Shown here: piece by piece, positions 15,985 to 25,035 of the stretch
How positions within the stretch are numbered: position 1 is the stretch's first letter
Layout: the number at the start of each line of letters is the position of its first letter
Origin: HXMU1420-13 sp965601825
GTDB taxonomy: Bacteria; Bacteroidota; Rhodothermia; Balneolales; Balneolaceae
Length of the DNA: 64,000 nucleotides
Direction of reading: 5' to 3'
NCBI GenBank assembly: GCA_965601825.1
Contig: OZ271839.1
Location: forward strand, 2,418,001 to 2,482,000
The notes under the pieces: generated by a model
What the model saw: the letters and a program-made list of their open reading frames with translations, nothing else
What the model was told of the DNA's origin: nothing
The model's database searches: none
Program-made: the position numbers and the translations under genes

Positions 15985-16431
15985 ATGAAGAAGCTAATCG
16001 ATGTATATGTGTATCGATTGAATTCCGGTCAACCGGAATATTTATTACTTCTTCGATCAAGTAAGAAGATATATGCCAACCAGTGGCGTATGGTTGGTGG
16101 AAAAGTGCAAGAAGGGGAAGATTATTGGATGGCAGCTCTACGTGAATTAAAGGAAGAACTTGGAGTTTCTCCGGACTCTTTTTGGGTGATACCTTCTGTT
16201 AATACTTTCTATGAAGCTAAAACCGATCAAATTCATCAAATCCCAGCCTTCGCTGCCGAGCTTTCCGATCATGAAATTATATTAAACGAAGAGCATACTG
16301 AGTACCGTTGGATAGGTGTTAATGAAATCAATGATATGATAGCATGGCCGGAACAAAAACGACTCATTCAGCTAACAGATCAGTTGGTACGAAACAACCA
16401 AATTCTTCCAGAGTGGCGCATCGAGCTTTAA
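15985..16431 (+). CDS. NUDIX hydrolase
   Basis: A 148-residue nucleotide-diphosphate hydrolase. The full Nudix box is present from G39: E45, then R53-E54-L55-K56-E57-E58-L59-G60 (REx2EExG arrangement), which binds magnesium. The front half (DVYVYRLNSGQPEYLLLLRS) resembles NudB-like dATP/dihydroneopterin triphosphate pyrophosphatases, but the substrate remains a guess. It starts 9 nt after greA, so the two may be co-transcribed. Its 3' end overlaps the signal-peptide-coding start of the next gene. Confidence 0.9.
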   Translation: MKKLIDVYVYRLNSGQPEYLLLLRSSKKIYANQWRMVGGKVQEGEDYWMAALRELKEELGVSPDSFWVIPSVNTFYEAKTDQIHQIPAFAAELSDHEIILNEEHTEYRWIGVNEINDMIAWPEQKRLIQLTDQLVRNNQILPEWRIEL

Positions 16432-17654
16432 TAGCATTTCTTCTATTGTTTGTCTTGTTGATATCATCAGTGAGCTCTTATGGCCAATCCTATCGATTTT
16501 CTACCTATCCCGACCTATGGTATAACAATGTTGATGGAATTCGGTTAGGGGTCCGTGTTTTAGGTGAAATGGAAGGTACTTTTAAAGATGGCCCACATAG
16601 ATTAGATGCCGGTCTTTGGGTTGGATCAAAATTACCAGAGAATCCTATTTCATATTATGTTTCATTTACTGAGCCGATTGCAGCAATTAGTGATTTTGGG
16701 AGTGAAGGAAGCATCCAAGCAGTATCATCAAGTCGTACCGGATACTCAATGCATCAAGTCCACTTTAATAAACGTTGGCAAGGTGGTTTCGAAGAATTGA
16801 ACTACCTAGAATTATCGCTATATGGCTCTTATGAAAAGAATTTTGATCTCGATTATCGGTTCAATTCTAGAACATGGTATACAGACTGGAAAACCCTTGC
16901 TGGTTCTTCGATAACTTTTTCAAGAGCATTTGAAAATAGCAGAACTGAAAACAACTTGAATCTAATTAGAGAATTGGACCAAGGATTCAATTCAATTTCA
17001 TTTGAGTCAAAAAACACATTAAGACTATCAGAATCTCTAACATTTCGTGCGAGAGTATTTGTCCAAAATACGGATGCAAATGCTTATGGTGAATATTTTA
17101 GCTATTTATGGACTGGGGCTTCAATTAATTGGCTACAGAATGGTATAAACCGTGCAAATGGAACGATACCTGAATCCTGGGTTGATAATAATTTCGTTCA
17201 GTTTAGTGGTGGTCCCAATCTTAGAGGATACGTAGAGCATGAAATAGACGGTAATTACAGAAGTGCTACGACATTTTATGAAACTGTGTATGGATTGAAT
17301 TTCGAATTGGTATTTCCAAATCCAATCAATAATGCATTCAGTAATAATCAAATCGTTGGTGACTTAATAGACTTCGATAGCTATTTATTTTTTGATGCTG
17401 GTGGAGGGATAAATGAAGCATTTTATTACAATGTGTTCACCTCTATGCCAGTTCCTAATATTGAAGATACAGGAACTATAATGGATGCAGGTCTTGGTTT
17501 TCAATTTTCCCTGAATATTCCTGATTATTTGGGGAAAGATCGCGGTATCTTTATCCGATATGATATGCCTTTATGGGTGTCATCACCTTTAAGTAATGAG
17601 AGTAATTTTGAATTCCGAAATGTTATTGGAATTGGGGCAATTTTTAATTTTTAA
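16413..17654 (+). CDS. outer-membrane beta-barrel protein, BamA/D15-like C-terminal domain
   Basis: About 413 residues from the GTG at 16413, which gives a compact signal peptide (MAHRALIAFLLLFVLLISS, then SYGQS). The ATG at 16344 would add 23 polar residues and overlap the NUDIX gene further. The body is rich in alternating aromatic/polar strands. The block GGPNLRGY near the middle-to-end is the hallmark of the D15/bacterial surface antigen barrel (LRGY lock loop), and it ends GIGAIFNF with a terminal Phe, as for BamA-assembled barrels. No POTRA domains are visible. Similar barrels are often linked to secreted peptidases or TamA-like systems, but the role here is unknown. Confidence 0.75.
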   Translation: MAHRALIAFLLLFVLLISSVSSYGQSYRFSTYPDLWYNNVDGIRLGVRVLGEMEGTFKDGPHRLDAGLWVGSKLPENPISYYVSFTEPIAAISDFGSEGSIQAVSSSRTGYSMHQVHFNKRWQGGFEELNYLELSLYGSYEKNFDLDYRFNSRTWYTDWKTLAGSSITFSRAFENSRTENNLNLIRELDQGFNSISFESKNTLRLSESLTFRARVFVQNTDANAYGEYFSYLWTGASINWLQNGINRANGTIPESWVDNNFVQFSGGPNLRGYVEHEIDGNYRSATTFYETVYGLNFELVFPNPINNAFSNNQIVGDLIDFDSYLFFDAGGGINEAFYYNVFTSMPVPNIEDTGTIMDAGLGFQFSLNIPDYLGKDRGIFIRYDMPLWVSSPLSNESNFEFRNVIGIGAIFNF

Positions 17655-17657
17655 GTA

Positions 17658-18875
17658 ATGAAAATACTAGTCATCAACTGTGGGAGTTCATCAATTAAAT
17701 ATCAATTGATTAACTCTGAGGAAAAAGAAACGCTATGTAAAGGCACTGTTGAACGAATAGGGGCTGTTACTTCTATTGTAAAACAGGAGTTTAAAGGGGA
17801 AAGAGAAATTAAGAAGTCAATGGCAATTGATAATCATGCAACTGCCTTGAAAACAATCATGGAGCTGCTTATAACAGCAGATAATGATCATCTTCAAAAC
17901 CTCGACGAAATTGAAGCTGTTGGTCATAGAGTAGTGCATGGCGGTGAAACCTTTAAAGATTCTGTTTTAATTGATGAATTCGTTGAAGAGGCTATAGAAG
18001 CTGCTTTTGACATTGCGCCTTTACACAATCCTCCAAATTTGCAAGGAATCAGAGCGGCAAAACAGCATTTACCAAATGTCCCACATGTAGCTGTCTTCGA
18101 TACCGCATTTCATCATTCAATTCCTCAACATGCCTTCCTATATGGGATTCCAAATAGACTTTATCGTAGATATAAAATCAGACGATATGGTTTTCATGGA
18201 ACTTCTCACTATTACGTTAGTCGTCAGTATTATAAAATCAAAGAGACTAAAAAAGACGGAACTAAAATTATTACCTGTCATTTAGGAAATGGTGGTTCGA
18301 TTACTGCGATAAAAGATGGGTTGTCTATCGATACAAGTATGGGTTTTACTCCACTTGAAGGTCTGGTTATGGGTACTAGAAGTGGTGATATTGATCCGTC
18401 TATCTTATTCTATATTATAGAGAAAGAGGAATTATCTCTTTCTAATGTTCATGCGTTATTAAACAAGCATTCAGGTCTTCTTGGACTTAGCGGGTATGCA
18501 GGTGATATGCGTGACTTAATTGAGGAAGCAGAAAATGGCGATCGACGCTGTCAGGAAGCTATTGATGTATTTTGTTATCGTGCAAAAAAGTATATCGGAT
18601 CATATATAGCGGCTATGAATGGTGTTGATGCCATCATATTTACTGGCGGAATTGGAGAAAATTCAGCCAAAATTCGATCGCTGATATTAAAAGACATGGA
18701 ATATGCCGGTGTTATTGTTGATGAAACTGCTAATGAAGATTTAAATAATGACTATTTCATTCAAACTGATGACTCGAAAGTGGATGTAATGGTTATACCA
18801 ACCAACGAAGAGTTGGTAATTGCTATTGACGCCGCAAAAATTGCAATTGCTTCAAAACAAACTCCCTGGGCGTGA
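17658..18875 (+). CDS. ackA: acetate kinase
   Basis: A 405-residue ASKHA-fold enzyme converting acetyl phosphate and ADP to acetate and ATP, or the reverse. The N-terminus MKILVINCGSSSIKYQ has N7 and the phosphate-1 Ser run. R91 sits in GHRVVHGGE, and FHGTSH plus MGTRSGDIDPSI are further signatures. It follows the barrel gene by 3 nt, and its stop overlaps the GTG start of the next gene. The partner pta lies 2.5 kb downstream, after two inserted genes, so the whole stretch from 17658 to 22360 is probably one transcript. Confidence 0.98.
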   Translation: MKILVINCGSSSIKYQLINSEEKETLCKGTVERIGAVTSIVKQEFKGEREIKKSMAIDNHATALKTIMELLITADNDHLQNLDEIEAVGHRVVHGGETFKDSVLIDEFVEEAIEAAFDIAPLHNPPNLQGIRAAKQHLPNVPHVAVFDTAFHHSIPQHAFLYGIPNRLYRRYKIRRYGFHGTSHYYVSRQYYKIKETKKDGTKIITCHLGNGGSITAIKDGLSIDTSMGFTPLEGLVMGTRSGDIDPSILFYIIEKEELSLSNVHALLNKHSGLLGLSGYAGDMRDLIEEAENGDRRCQEAIDVFCYRAKKYIGSYIAAMNGVDAIIFTGGIGENSAKIRSLILKDMEYAGVIVDETANEDLNNDYFIQTDDSKVDVMVIPTNEELVIAIDAAKIAIASKQTPWA

Positions 18876-20569
18876 CAAAAAAGCTACTGTACATAGTATT
18901 TTTTATTTCACTTGTAGGATGTTCAAGTTCACAATGGGTGGTTGAAAATCAGTACGAAGTAGACAGAAATGATTTTGAGTTATTAGAATCGAAACAATTC
19001 CTCCAAAGAGTTGGTGAAATATCACCGGAAAATCCAATTATACAGTTTGAAATCCTAGCTGCAAACACCTTTGAGTATACACAGAGAGTAAGAACGGACA
19101 GGTATATCCAGCGGTATAGACCTTCATTCAAATCAGTATTACTGGGTGTGGGAGGAGCAAGTATCGCAACTACAGCAGCTTTAACAGTCGATCAATCTAA
19201 GTCTACTCAACAAGTTCTTATAGGTACGGCCGGACTAATTTCTTTGGCTTCATTTTTAAATATGAGTCCAACTGGTGAAGCTACGCCGACTGGTGAAATG
19301 CGATTGCTCAGAAAAACGGGTTCGATTACCGAAACAGATACAGTATCGGCTCAACCTCTTTCAAATACCGATGTTTCATACACTATTTACCACAATGGTG
19401 ATATTCTCGCCATTGGAAACGATTTGGAATACAGAAATAATAGGTACACCATTAACCTGCTTGAGAGTTTTAATCCGGAATCCGCGGATTATGATAACGA
19501 CGATGTTGTAAATATTGAGTTGTACTTTAATAATGATATTTATGTGAACACGGTCCCGGTATCTTCATTTCTAGAGCAATTTGTGGTTGTATCATCTGAA
19601 ATTACCGCACTAAGAGACGAACCTATTTTAGATTCGAGAACCATTCTGACAGACTTAGCAGAAGGGAGTCAGCTTAAATTTGTTGAAGAAACCGATAACT
19701 GGTACAAAGTACTCTATGGCATTTCAGAAACTTACATTTCTAAGGTGGATGCCTATCTAATTTGGAGGCCTTCAGAATTTGCTTCTCAGCTATCTATTAT
19801 TACAGTTCCGAATATTCCATTTGGAAATATTGATGTTGAATCAAACATTCCCACACATGCAGAACAAACAGAAAATTCCTACGGGTTTGTATTAGCAAAT
19901 CGAGAGTATCAGGGAGAGTTATCAGAACGTGTATACGCAGAGAGAGATGCTCAATTAATCAGTACCTACTTGAGTACTGCGTTTGGTTATAGAAATGACA
20001 ACATCAGAACTTCGACCAATATTGAGAACCAACAGCAATTAGTTCTGGCTTACAATCGACTTGTAAATGAAATCCGAAGAGACCAACAAAGATTAGTAGT
20101 ATATGTTTCCGGTTACGTTGAACGAGGTGACGACAATCAAATTATGCTACTAGGTACCGGCGGATCAGTATCCTCAAGTATTAATCTAAATTCATTTTTT
20201 AGTGGCATTTCAAGATTACCAGTTGAAGAACTGATACTGTTGCTTGATTTGGACAATATTGAAAACGAAGAGACTGATATTATCGAACCTTTGGCTAATC
20301 AAGTGCTCACAAATAATCCCAATTCAGCCATATTTGTTAGTTCTACGGAGACACAGCGTTCGAGAGATTATTCAAGTTCTGGAGGCGAACAGAAAAGACA
20401 TAGTATTTTTAGCTATTTCGTGGCAGATGCCATTAAAAATGGGGCAACAAATGTTTCTGAGGTTTTAAATCACTTACAGAGAAACGTTGATTATACATCC
20501 AGAAGGCTCCATAACCAACCTCAGCACATTCTATTCTTTGGTAATTCCGGATTAAGTTTCATTGATTGA
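18872..20569 (+). CDS. lipoprotein with SH3-like and catalytically degenerate caspase-like domains
   Basis: A 565-residue protein with a GTG start overlapping the ackA stop (GTGA). The lipobox LVGC gives the lipidated C17. Residues 85-130 form two hydrophobic helices (VLLGVGGASIATTAAL, VLIGTAGLISLASFL). Residues ~235-300 resemble a bacterial SH3 domain (ITALRDEP, VEETDNWYKV, GISETYISKVDAYL). Residues ~335-565 look like a C14 caspase-hemoglobinase fold: GFVLANREYQG, AERDAQLISTYL, LVVYVSGY, ILLLDLDNI, IFVSSTETQRS, HSIFSYFVADA. The catalytic His of SGHG is Y415 (SGYV), and the Cys of DxC is D461 (DLD). If the alignment is right it cannot be a protease and may instead be a binding module on the envelope. 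The domain calls are made by eye. Confidence 0.65.
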   Translation: MTKKLLYIVFFISLVGCSSSQWVVENQYEVDRNDFELLESKQFLQRVGEISPENPIIQFEILAANTFEYTQRVRTDRYIQRYRPSFKSVLLGVGGASIATTAALTVDQSKSTQQVLIGTAGLISLASFLNMSPTGEATPTGEMRLLRKTGSITETDTVSAQPLSNTDVSYTIYHNGDILAIGNDLEYRNNRYTINLLESFNPESADYDNDDVVNIELYFNNDIYVNTVPVSSFLEQFVVVSSEITALRDEPILDSRTILTDLAEGSQLKFVEETDNWYKVLYGISETYISKVDAYLIWRPSEFASQLSIITVPNIPFGNIDVESNIPTHAEQTENSYGFVLANREYQGELSERVYAERDAQLISTYLSTAFGYRNDNIRTSTNIENQQQLVLAYNRLVNEIRRDQQRLVVYVSGYVERGDDNQIMLLGTGGSVSSSINLNSFFSGISRLPVEELILLLDLDNIENEETDIIEPLANQVLTNNPNSAIFVSSTETQRSRDYSSSGGEQKRHSIFSYFVADAIKNGATNVSEVLNHLQRNVDYTSRRLHNQPQHILFFGNSGLSFID

Positions 20570-21414
20570 TGGGACTAATATACATCCTATTAAGCGTTTT
20601 TTGTTCGCTATGCATTGCACATTTGCTCAAGCTTGCGAGAAAGCATGAACTTTCCATAATTCCGGTCTTAGTTGTCAATTATATTGTTGCAGCAACCATT
20701 AGTATCATACAGGCTGATTCTCATTCAGAGCTCATAGAAACATCTCCCTTAATCTTACTTTTTGCAATTGGTACGGGATGTCTGTTTATCATCAACTTCT
20801 TCTTGTACAGTTATTCTTTAAATAAGAATGGAGTTGGAGTCAGCATTGGTGCAATGAGACTTTCATTGGTATTACCGGTTATTGTAAGTCTCTTTTTCTA
20901 CAATGAGTTTTTAGCGCCTGCTAATTATGTTGGGGTTGTAATCGTTTTTATTGCGCTGGTTTTGTTAATCCCATTTTCCAGAACTGGAGAAGGATTTCAA
21001 TTTTCAAGTTCACTCATTCTCATATTTTTTTTGAATGGTTTGGTTGATGTACTGCTCAAAATTTATGATCGCGAATTGGCTTCGATTATTTCGAAAGACA
21101 TCTTCCTTTTTCTAATCTTTCTTTCTGCTTTTGTAGTTGGATCGATATACTTAATAGCTAAAGGATCATTCAAATTTGATAAGAAAAGTATTGTTTATGG
21201 TTTTTTAATTGGAATCGTAAATCTTTACTCAAGCTTTTTCTTACTTTTAGCGCTCGAAAATCTTTCTGGTGCATTAGTTTTTTCAGCAACAAATATGCTT
21301 AATGTATTTTTAGGAACTCTATTAGGAGTTTTCTACTGGAAGGATCAATTAAAAAGAAATCAAATTTGGGGATTAGGCCTGGCGGTTATGGCAATTATCC
21401 TGTTAATCATCTGA
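20569..21414 (+). CDS. EamA/DMT-like membrane permease
   Basis: About 281 residues and ten hydrophobic helices arranged as two five-helix halves, typical of the drug/metabolite transporter superfamily. The ATG at 20569 overlaps the preceding stop (TGATG), so translation is coupled. The second half ends with the EamA-like NLSGALVFSATNMLNVFLGTL and the helix-10 segment IWGLGLAVMAIILLII. The substrate is unknown. Its place between ackA and pta invites a role in exporting a metabolite of overflow metabolism, but that is speculation. Confidence 0.75.
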   Translation: MGLIYILLSVFCSLCIAHLLKLARKHELSIIPVLVVNYIVAATISIIQADSHSELIETSPLILLFAIGTGCLFIINFFLYSYSLNKNGVGVSIGAMRLSLVLPVIVSLFFYNEFLAPANYVGVVIVFIALVLLIPFSRTGEGFQFSSSLILIFFLNGLVDVLLKIYDRELASIISKDIFLFLIFLSAFVVGSIYLIAKGSFKFDKKSIVYGFLIGIVNLYSSFFLLLALENLSGALVFSATNMLNVFLGTLLGVFYWKDQLKRNQIWGLGLAVMAIILLII

Positions 21415-21415
21415 T

Positions 21416-22360
21416 ATGAATATCATCGAGAGTATAAGAAAGAAGGCATCTGAGAATCAGAAAATCATTGTATTTCCCAGATCTTCAGATCCAAGGGTTG
21501 TTAAGGCTGCTGAGTTCTTACAAAAAAATGAATTGTGCATTCCCATTTTATTAAGAAATGAAGCAGCACTTGAAACCTCAGTGCCAGTTATAGACATAGA
21601 AAACAATCCAAAGCTTTCAGAATATGCTGAATCCTTTTTTAATCGCAGAAAGCATAAAGGTGTAACTATAGAACAGGCATTAGAAGTATTAAAAGATCCT
21701 TTGTTTTTCGGGGCTTCTATGTTGGCACATGGTGATGCTGATGGCTGTGTTGCCGGTTCAATTTCTACTACAGGAGATGTGTTAAGGGCAGCAATTCAAA
21801 CAATAGGTCTAAAACCAGAATCCAGTGTTGTTTCCTCAACTTTTTTAATGAGTTTTGAGGATGGAAAGGTTTTCACTTTTGGTGATTGTGCTGTAGTACC
21901 ATATCCTACTTCCGAACAATTGGCTTCTATCGCTGTAGATTCAGCAAAAACTCATTTGTCACTGACTAGTACTGAACCGAAGGTTGCTATGTTGAGTTTT
22001 TCATCAAAAGGAAGTGCTAAACACGAACGTGTTGAATTAGTAACTGAAGCCTTAAATACTGCTAAATCCTTAGAACCTGATTTATCTATTGATGGTGAAC
22101 TTCAATTTGATGCAGCATTAATTGAAAGTATTGGTCAGCGAAAAGCACCTAGATCAGATGTGGCGGGAAAAGCAAACGTATTTATTTTTCCAAATCTTGA
22201 TGCCGGAAATATTGGTTATAAAATTACTGAAAGACTCGCAGGCGCCACAGCAACCGGTCCAATTATCCAGGGACTTGCAAAACCAATGATGGATTTATCC
22301 CGAGGTTGCAGCTGGGAAGATATAGTGAATACGGCTTGTGTAGCATCATTAATGAGTTAA
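21416..22360 (+). CDS. pta: phosphate acetyltransferase (short form)
   Basis: A 314-residue PTA/PTB-fold enzyme that interconverts acetyl-CoA and acetyl phosphate. Family blocks: MLAHGDADGCVAGSISTTGDVLRAA, STFLMSFEDGKVFTFGDCAVVPYPTSEQLASIA split over ~125-170, and NVFIFPNLDAGNIGYKITERL near the end. It has no N-terminal DRTGG/AAA regulatory region, so it is the single-domain form. It starts 1 nt after the EamA-like gene. With ackA upstream it completes the acetate pathway. A phosphate butyryltransferase activity is less likely given the ackA context. Confidence 0.92.
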   Translation: MNIIESIRKKASENQKIIVFPRSSDPRVVKAAEFLQKNELCIPILLRNEAALETSVPVIDIENNPKLSEYAESFFNRRKHKGVTIEQALEVLKDPLFFGASMLAHGDADGCVAGSISTTGDVLRAAIQTIGLKPESSVVSSTFLMSFEDGKVFTFGDCAVVPYPTSEQLASIAVDSAKTHLSLTSTEPKVAMLSFSSKGSAKHERVELVTEALNTAKSLEPDLSIDGELQFDAALIESIGQRKAPRSDVAGKANVFIFPNLDAGNIGYKITERLAGATATGPIIQGLAKPMMDLSRGCSWEDIVNTACVASLMS

Positions 22361-22379
22361 ATCCTTTTATCTAGACTTA

Positions 22380-23354
22380 ATGAATTTATACCCGCTAAAA
22401 TTTACTCCTATTGTTAAAGACAAAATATGGGGAGGGACAAAGCTTGCATCGGTTTTAAACAAACCTACCGGTGAATCAATAGAAGCAGGTGAATCGTGGG
22501 AGATTTCCGGTGTTGAGGGAAATGTTTCTGTTGTCTCAGAAGGTGAATTTAAGGGGAAATCATTAGTGGAATTGATAGATGAATTCAAAGGTGAGCTTAT
22601 TGGTGAAAAGGTTTACGAAAGGTTTGGCGATAAATTTCCTCTACTAATTAAATTCATAGATGCAAACGATGATCTAAGCATTCAGGTACATCCGGATGAT
22701 GATCTGGGAATGAAAAGACACAATTCCTTTGGAAAAACTGAAATGTGGTATGTGGTTTCTGCGGATAAAGATGCAACATTGATATCAGGATTCAATAAAC
22801 CAACCTCAAAAGAAGAATATTTAGAATATTTTGAGTCTGGTAAACTGGTTGATTTGTTGAATCGCGAAGATGTTCATGACGATGATGTATTCTACTTGCC
22901 GGCAGGTCGAGTCCACACAATTGGAAAAGGGCTACTTATTGCGGAAATCCAACAGACCTCAGACATCACTTATCGTATTTATGATTTCGATCGTGTTGAT
23001 GCGAATGGAAATGGGAGGGAGTTGCACGTCGAAGAAGCGATAGATGCTATTGATTTTGGTTTTTATGAAGACTATAAGACAACCTATGATACAACTGCCT
23101 CAGAAGTAGAAATTGGTAGAAGCCAATATTTCGTTACAAATCGACTAATTATTGAAAGTGAGATGACTCGTGATTATTCCACGTATGATTCCTGTATCAT
23201 ATTAATGTGTATAGAGGGCGAAGGGGAGATTGAATTTGATGGTGGGATGATCGAGTATAAACTTGGAGACTCGATTTTAATTCCCAATGCGGTTTCAAAA
23301 TTAGAACTAACATCAAATTTCCCAAGCAAATTTTTGGAAGTGCGGATTCCTTGA
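22380..23354 (+). CDS. manA: mannose-6-phosphate isomerase, class I
   Basis: A 324-residue cupin zinc enzyme interconverting fructose-6-P and mannose-6-P, feeding GDP-mannose and exopolysaccharide synthesis. Zinc ligands are visible: H104 (QVHPDD), E121 (KTEMWYV) and H179 (AGRVHTIG). The N-terminal IVKDKIWGG and the block IAEIQQTSDITYRIYDFDR are family signatures. Length is the short bacterial (Bacillus-type) form. It follows pta by 19 nt. Confidence 0.95.
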   Translation: MNLYPLKFTPIVKDKIWGGTKLASVLNKPTGESIEAGESWEISGVEGNVSVVSEGEFKGKSLVELIDEFKGELIGEKVYERFGDKFPLLIKFIDANDDLSIQVHPDDDLGMKRHNSFGKTEMWYVVSADKDATLISGFNKPTSKEEYLEYFESGKLVDLLNREDVHDDDVFYLPAGRVHTIGKGLLIAEIQQTSDITYRIYDFDRVDANGNGRELHVEEAIDAIDFGFYEDYKTTYDTTASEVEIGRSQYFVTNRLIIESEMTRDYSTYDSCIILMCIEGEGEIEFDGGMIEYKLGDSILIPNAVSKLELTSNFPSKFLEVRIP

Positions 23355-23394
23355 AAGGTTACCAACCAAGGATAGTCGAAATAAATAGTATTAA

Positions 23395-24126
23395 ATGGAA
23401 AATACTGACCAAATAATTTGTCCTTCTTGCGGATTCGAACATAGTGAGAAATTTTGCCCTAATTGTGGTGAAAAAGGTAAAATTAGGCGCATAACATTAC
23501 GATCAGTAGCAACAGAAGCTTTTTCTACCCTAATAAATATGGATAAGGGGTTTCTATATAATTTAAAAGAGCTAACTCTTAACCCAAAAAAACTTATTAC
23601 TGATTATATAAAAGGCAAGAGAAAGAACATTTTTAACCCCATTTCATATCTGATTATTGCTATTAGTCTTTATGTGATTTTGACCAGCTTCTTTTCATTC
23701 GATTACGTATCAACAGTTTCGACCGGAATGGAGGATAGTACATTAAGAAAAATTGGGGTAGAAGCTGGCAAGATTTTGGCAGAGTACATTAAGTTTTTCT
23801 GGGTCATCTCAGTACTGTTTTTATCATTGCCATCTGCATTTTTGTACAACAAACAGAATTTTGCTGAACATATAGCAATCTCCGCTTTTATAATCGGTCA
23901 TTCAACCTTCTTTATTACCTTGTTACTGCCTATTTATAATGTGCCTATCATTTTTCATTCGGTATTGTATGTACTTATTGCAGTCATGTATTTCCGCATT
24001 TATAAAACCGATTCAAGAATAATTGAGAGCATAACTTTAAGTTTTATCTCAGTTGTGGTTTTCTTTATCCAGCTTTTTCTATTCACAATTTTTCTGGGCG
24101 TCATTTCATATTTCTTATTCTCATAA
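23395..24126 (+). CDS. DUF3667 family membrane protein with N-terminal zinc ribbon
   Basis: A 243-residue protein. Residues 9-24 form a zinc ribbon (CPSCG...FCPNCGEKG), followed by the DUF3667 block FSTLINMDKGFLYNLKELTLNPKKLI and the signature YIKGKRKNIFNPISYL. Then come about five membrane helices. DUF3667 is common in Bacteroidota and related phyla and has no established function. It starts 40 nt after manA. The following 119 nt (24127-24245) hold no recognisable element. Confidence 0.82.
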   Translation: MENTDQIICPSCGFEHSEKFCPNCGEKGKIRRITLRSVATEAFSTLINMDKGFLYNLKELTLNPKKLITDYIKGKRKNIFNPISYLIIAISLYVILTSFFSFDYVSTVSTGMEDSTLRKIGVEAGKILAEYIKFFWVISVLFLSLPSAFLYNKQNFAEHIAISAFIIGHSTFFITLLLPIYNVPIIFHSVLYVLIAVMYFRIYKTDSRIIESITLSFISVVVFFIQLFLFTIFLGVISYFLFS

Positions 24127-24245
24127 TCTCTTAGGTATGACTATACATCCGAATAGCATTAAAAATTGCTAGAAGTAAGAGTTTCCTAAATTTTGAAAAT
24201 GACGAATATTTGATTTCATTAGGTTTATAAATTAAATCTGGGGTA

Positions 24246-24878
24246 ATGAAATCATTCAAGTTTTTTTCCATTCTAGTTCTAGCTACTGCTTCTCTTAATT
24301 GCGTGACAATTTTTTCTGAATTTCAAAGCGCAGAAACACTTGGAGAAGGAAATACTGAAATCACACCCGCAGCTTCATATGTTGGTTTTTATGATGATGG
24401 AGATCAGGAACATATCCAAACTAACATTGGTGTTTTGGCAGGATATGGAATTAACGAAACTTTAGATCTTAGAGGTCGAGTTGAACTTCCAATGATAGCA
24501 GATGAATTTGAAACATTTGGAGATGTAATTGCAATTGGTTTCGGGCCGAAAATCAAGATTGGTGACAATAATGCTTCATTTTATAGTCCAATTGGATTTG
24601 CATTTGGTGATGATATCGAAACATCAGAAACCTATGAATGGCATCCTACCTTAATTATGTCAACTTCTTTGAAAGATGGCGCTGAATTAAATGGATCATT
24701 TAAATTAATTATTCCATTTGAAGAAGAAAGAGACAATGCACTTGCTTTAAATCTAGGTCTGGCAAAGTGGGCTTCCAATACCGGTATTAGGCCGGAAATT
24801 GGCATTATGAAAAACCTAAATGATGAGACCGGAATTTTCTTTCATGCAGGTGTAGCAGTTTCGTTCAGAAATAAATGA
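24246..24878 (+). CDS. small outer-membrane beta-barrel-like protein with a signal sequence
   Basis: A 210-residue protein. The N-terminal hydrophobic segment ends ATASLNC, which may be a signal peptidase II site with an atypical Asn at -1 (C19). The body is made of alternating short strands (TNIGVLAGYGINETLDLRGRVELP, VIAIGFGPKIKIG, RPEIGIMKNLNDETGIFFHAGVAVSF) and ends FRNK. This pattern fits an 8-10-stranded outer-membrane barrel, perhaps lipid-anchored. I do not recognise the family. Confidence 0.6.
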   Translation: MKSFKFFSILVLATASLNCVTIFSEFQSAETLGEGNTEITPAASYVGFYDDGDQEHIQTNIGVLAGYGINETLDLRGRVELPMIADEFETFGDVIAIGFGPKIKIGDNNASFYSPIGFAFGDDIETSETYEWHPTLIMSTSLKDGAELNGSFKLIIPFEEERDNALALNLGLAKWASNTGIRPEIGIMKNLNDETGIFFHAGVAVSFRNK

Positions 24879-24982
24879 TTTAAAGTCTTCTATTCGCCCA
24901 ATAGGTTTTCTCAATCAATTCTGAGACAGGGTTTTACTATATTCAGACCGAATCTAAATAAGCGTTTATAATTTGAACGCAG

Positions 24983-25003
24983 AGCCAAAATTGTTGGTTG
25001 GCT
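24983..25003. promoter_or_regulatory. inverted repeat upstream of sufB
   Basis: AGCCAA (24983-24988), nine bases, TTGGCT (24998-25003), 33 nt before the sufB ATG and just after a TATAAT-like box at ~24967. It could be an operator or a leader hairpin for the suf operon. No Rrf2/SufR regulator gene is present in the operon. The match to any known site is not shown. Confidence 0.3.
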
Positions 25004-25035
25004 AAGCAGGCATAAACAATCAAACTTTTCTATAG

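Noticed and set aside
18872..20569. Caspase-based antiphage or cell-death system
   Set aside because: The catalytic His and Cys positions are replaced, it is an envelope lipoprotein, and its neighbours are central metabolism genes rather than defence effectors or sensors.
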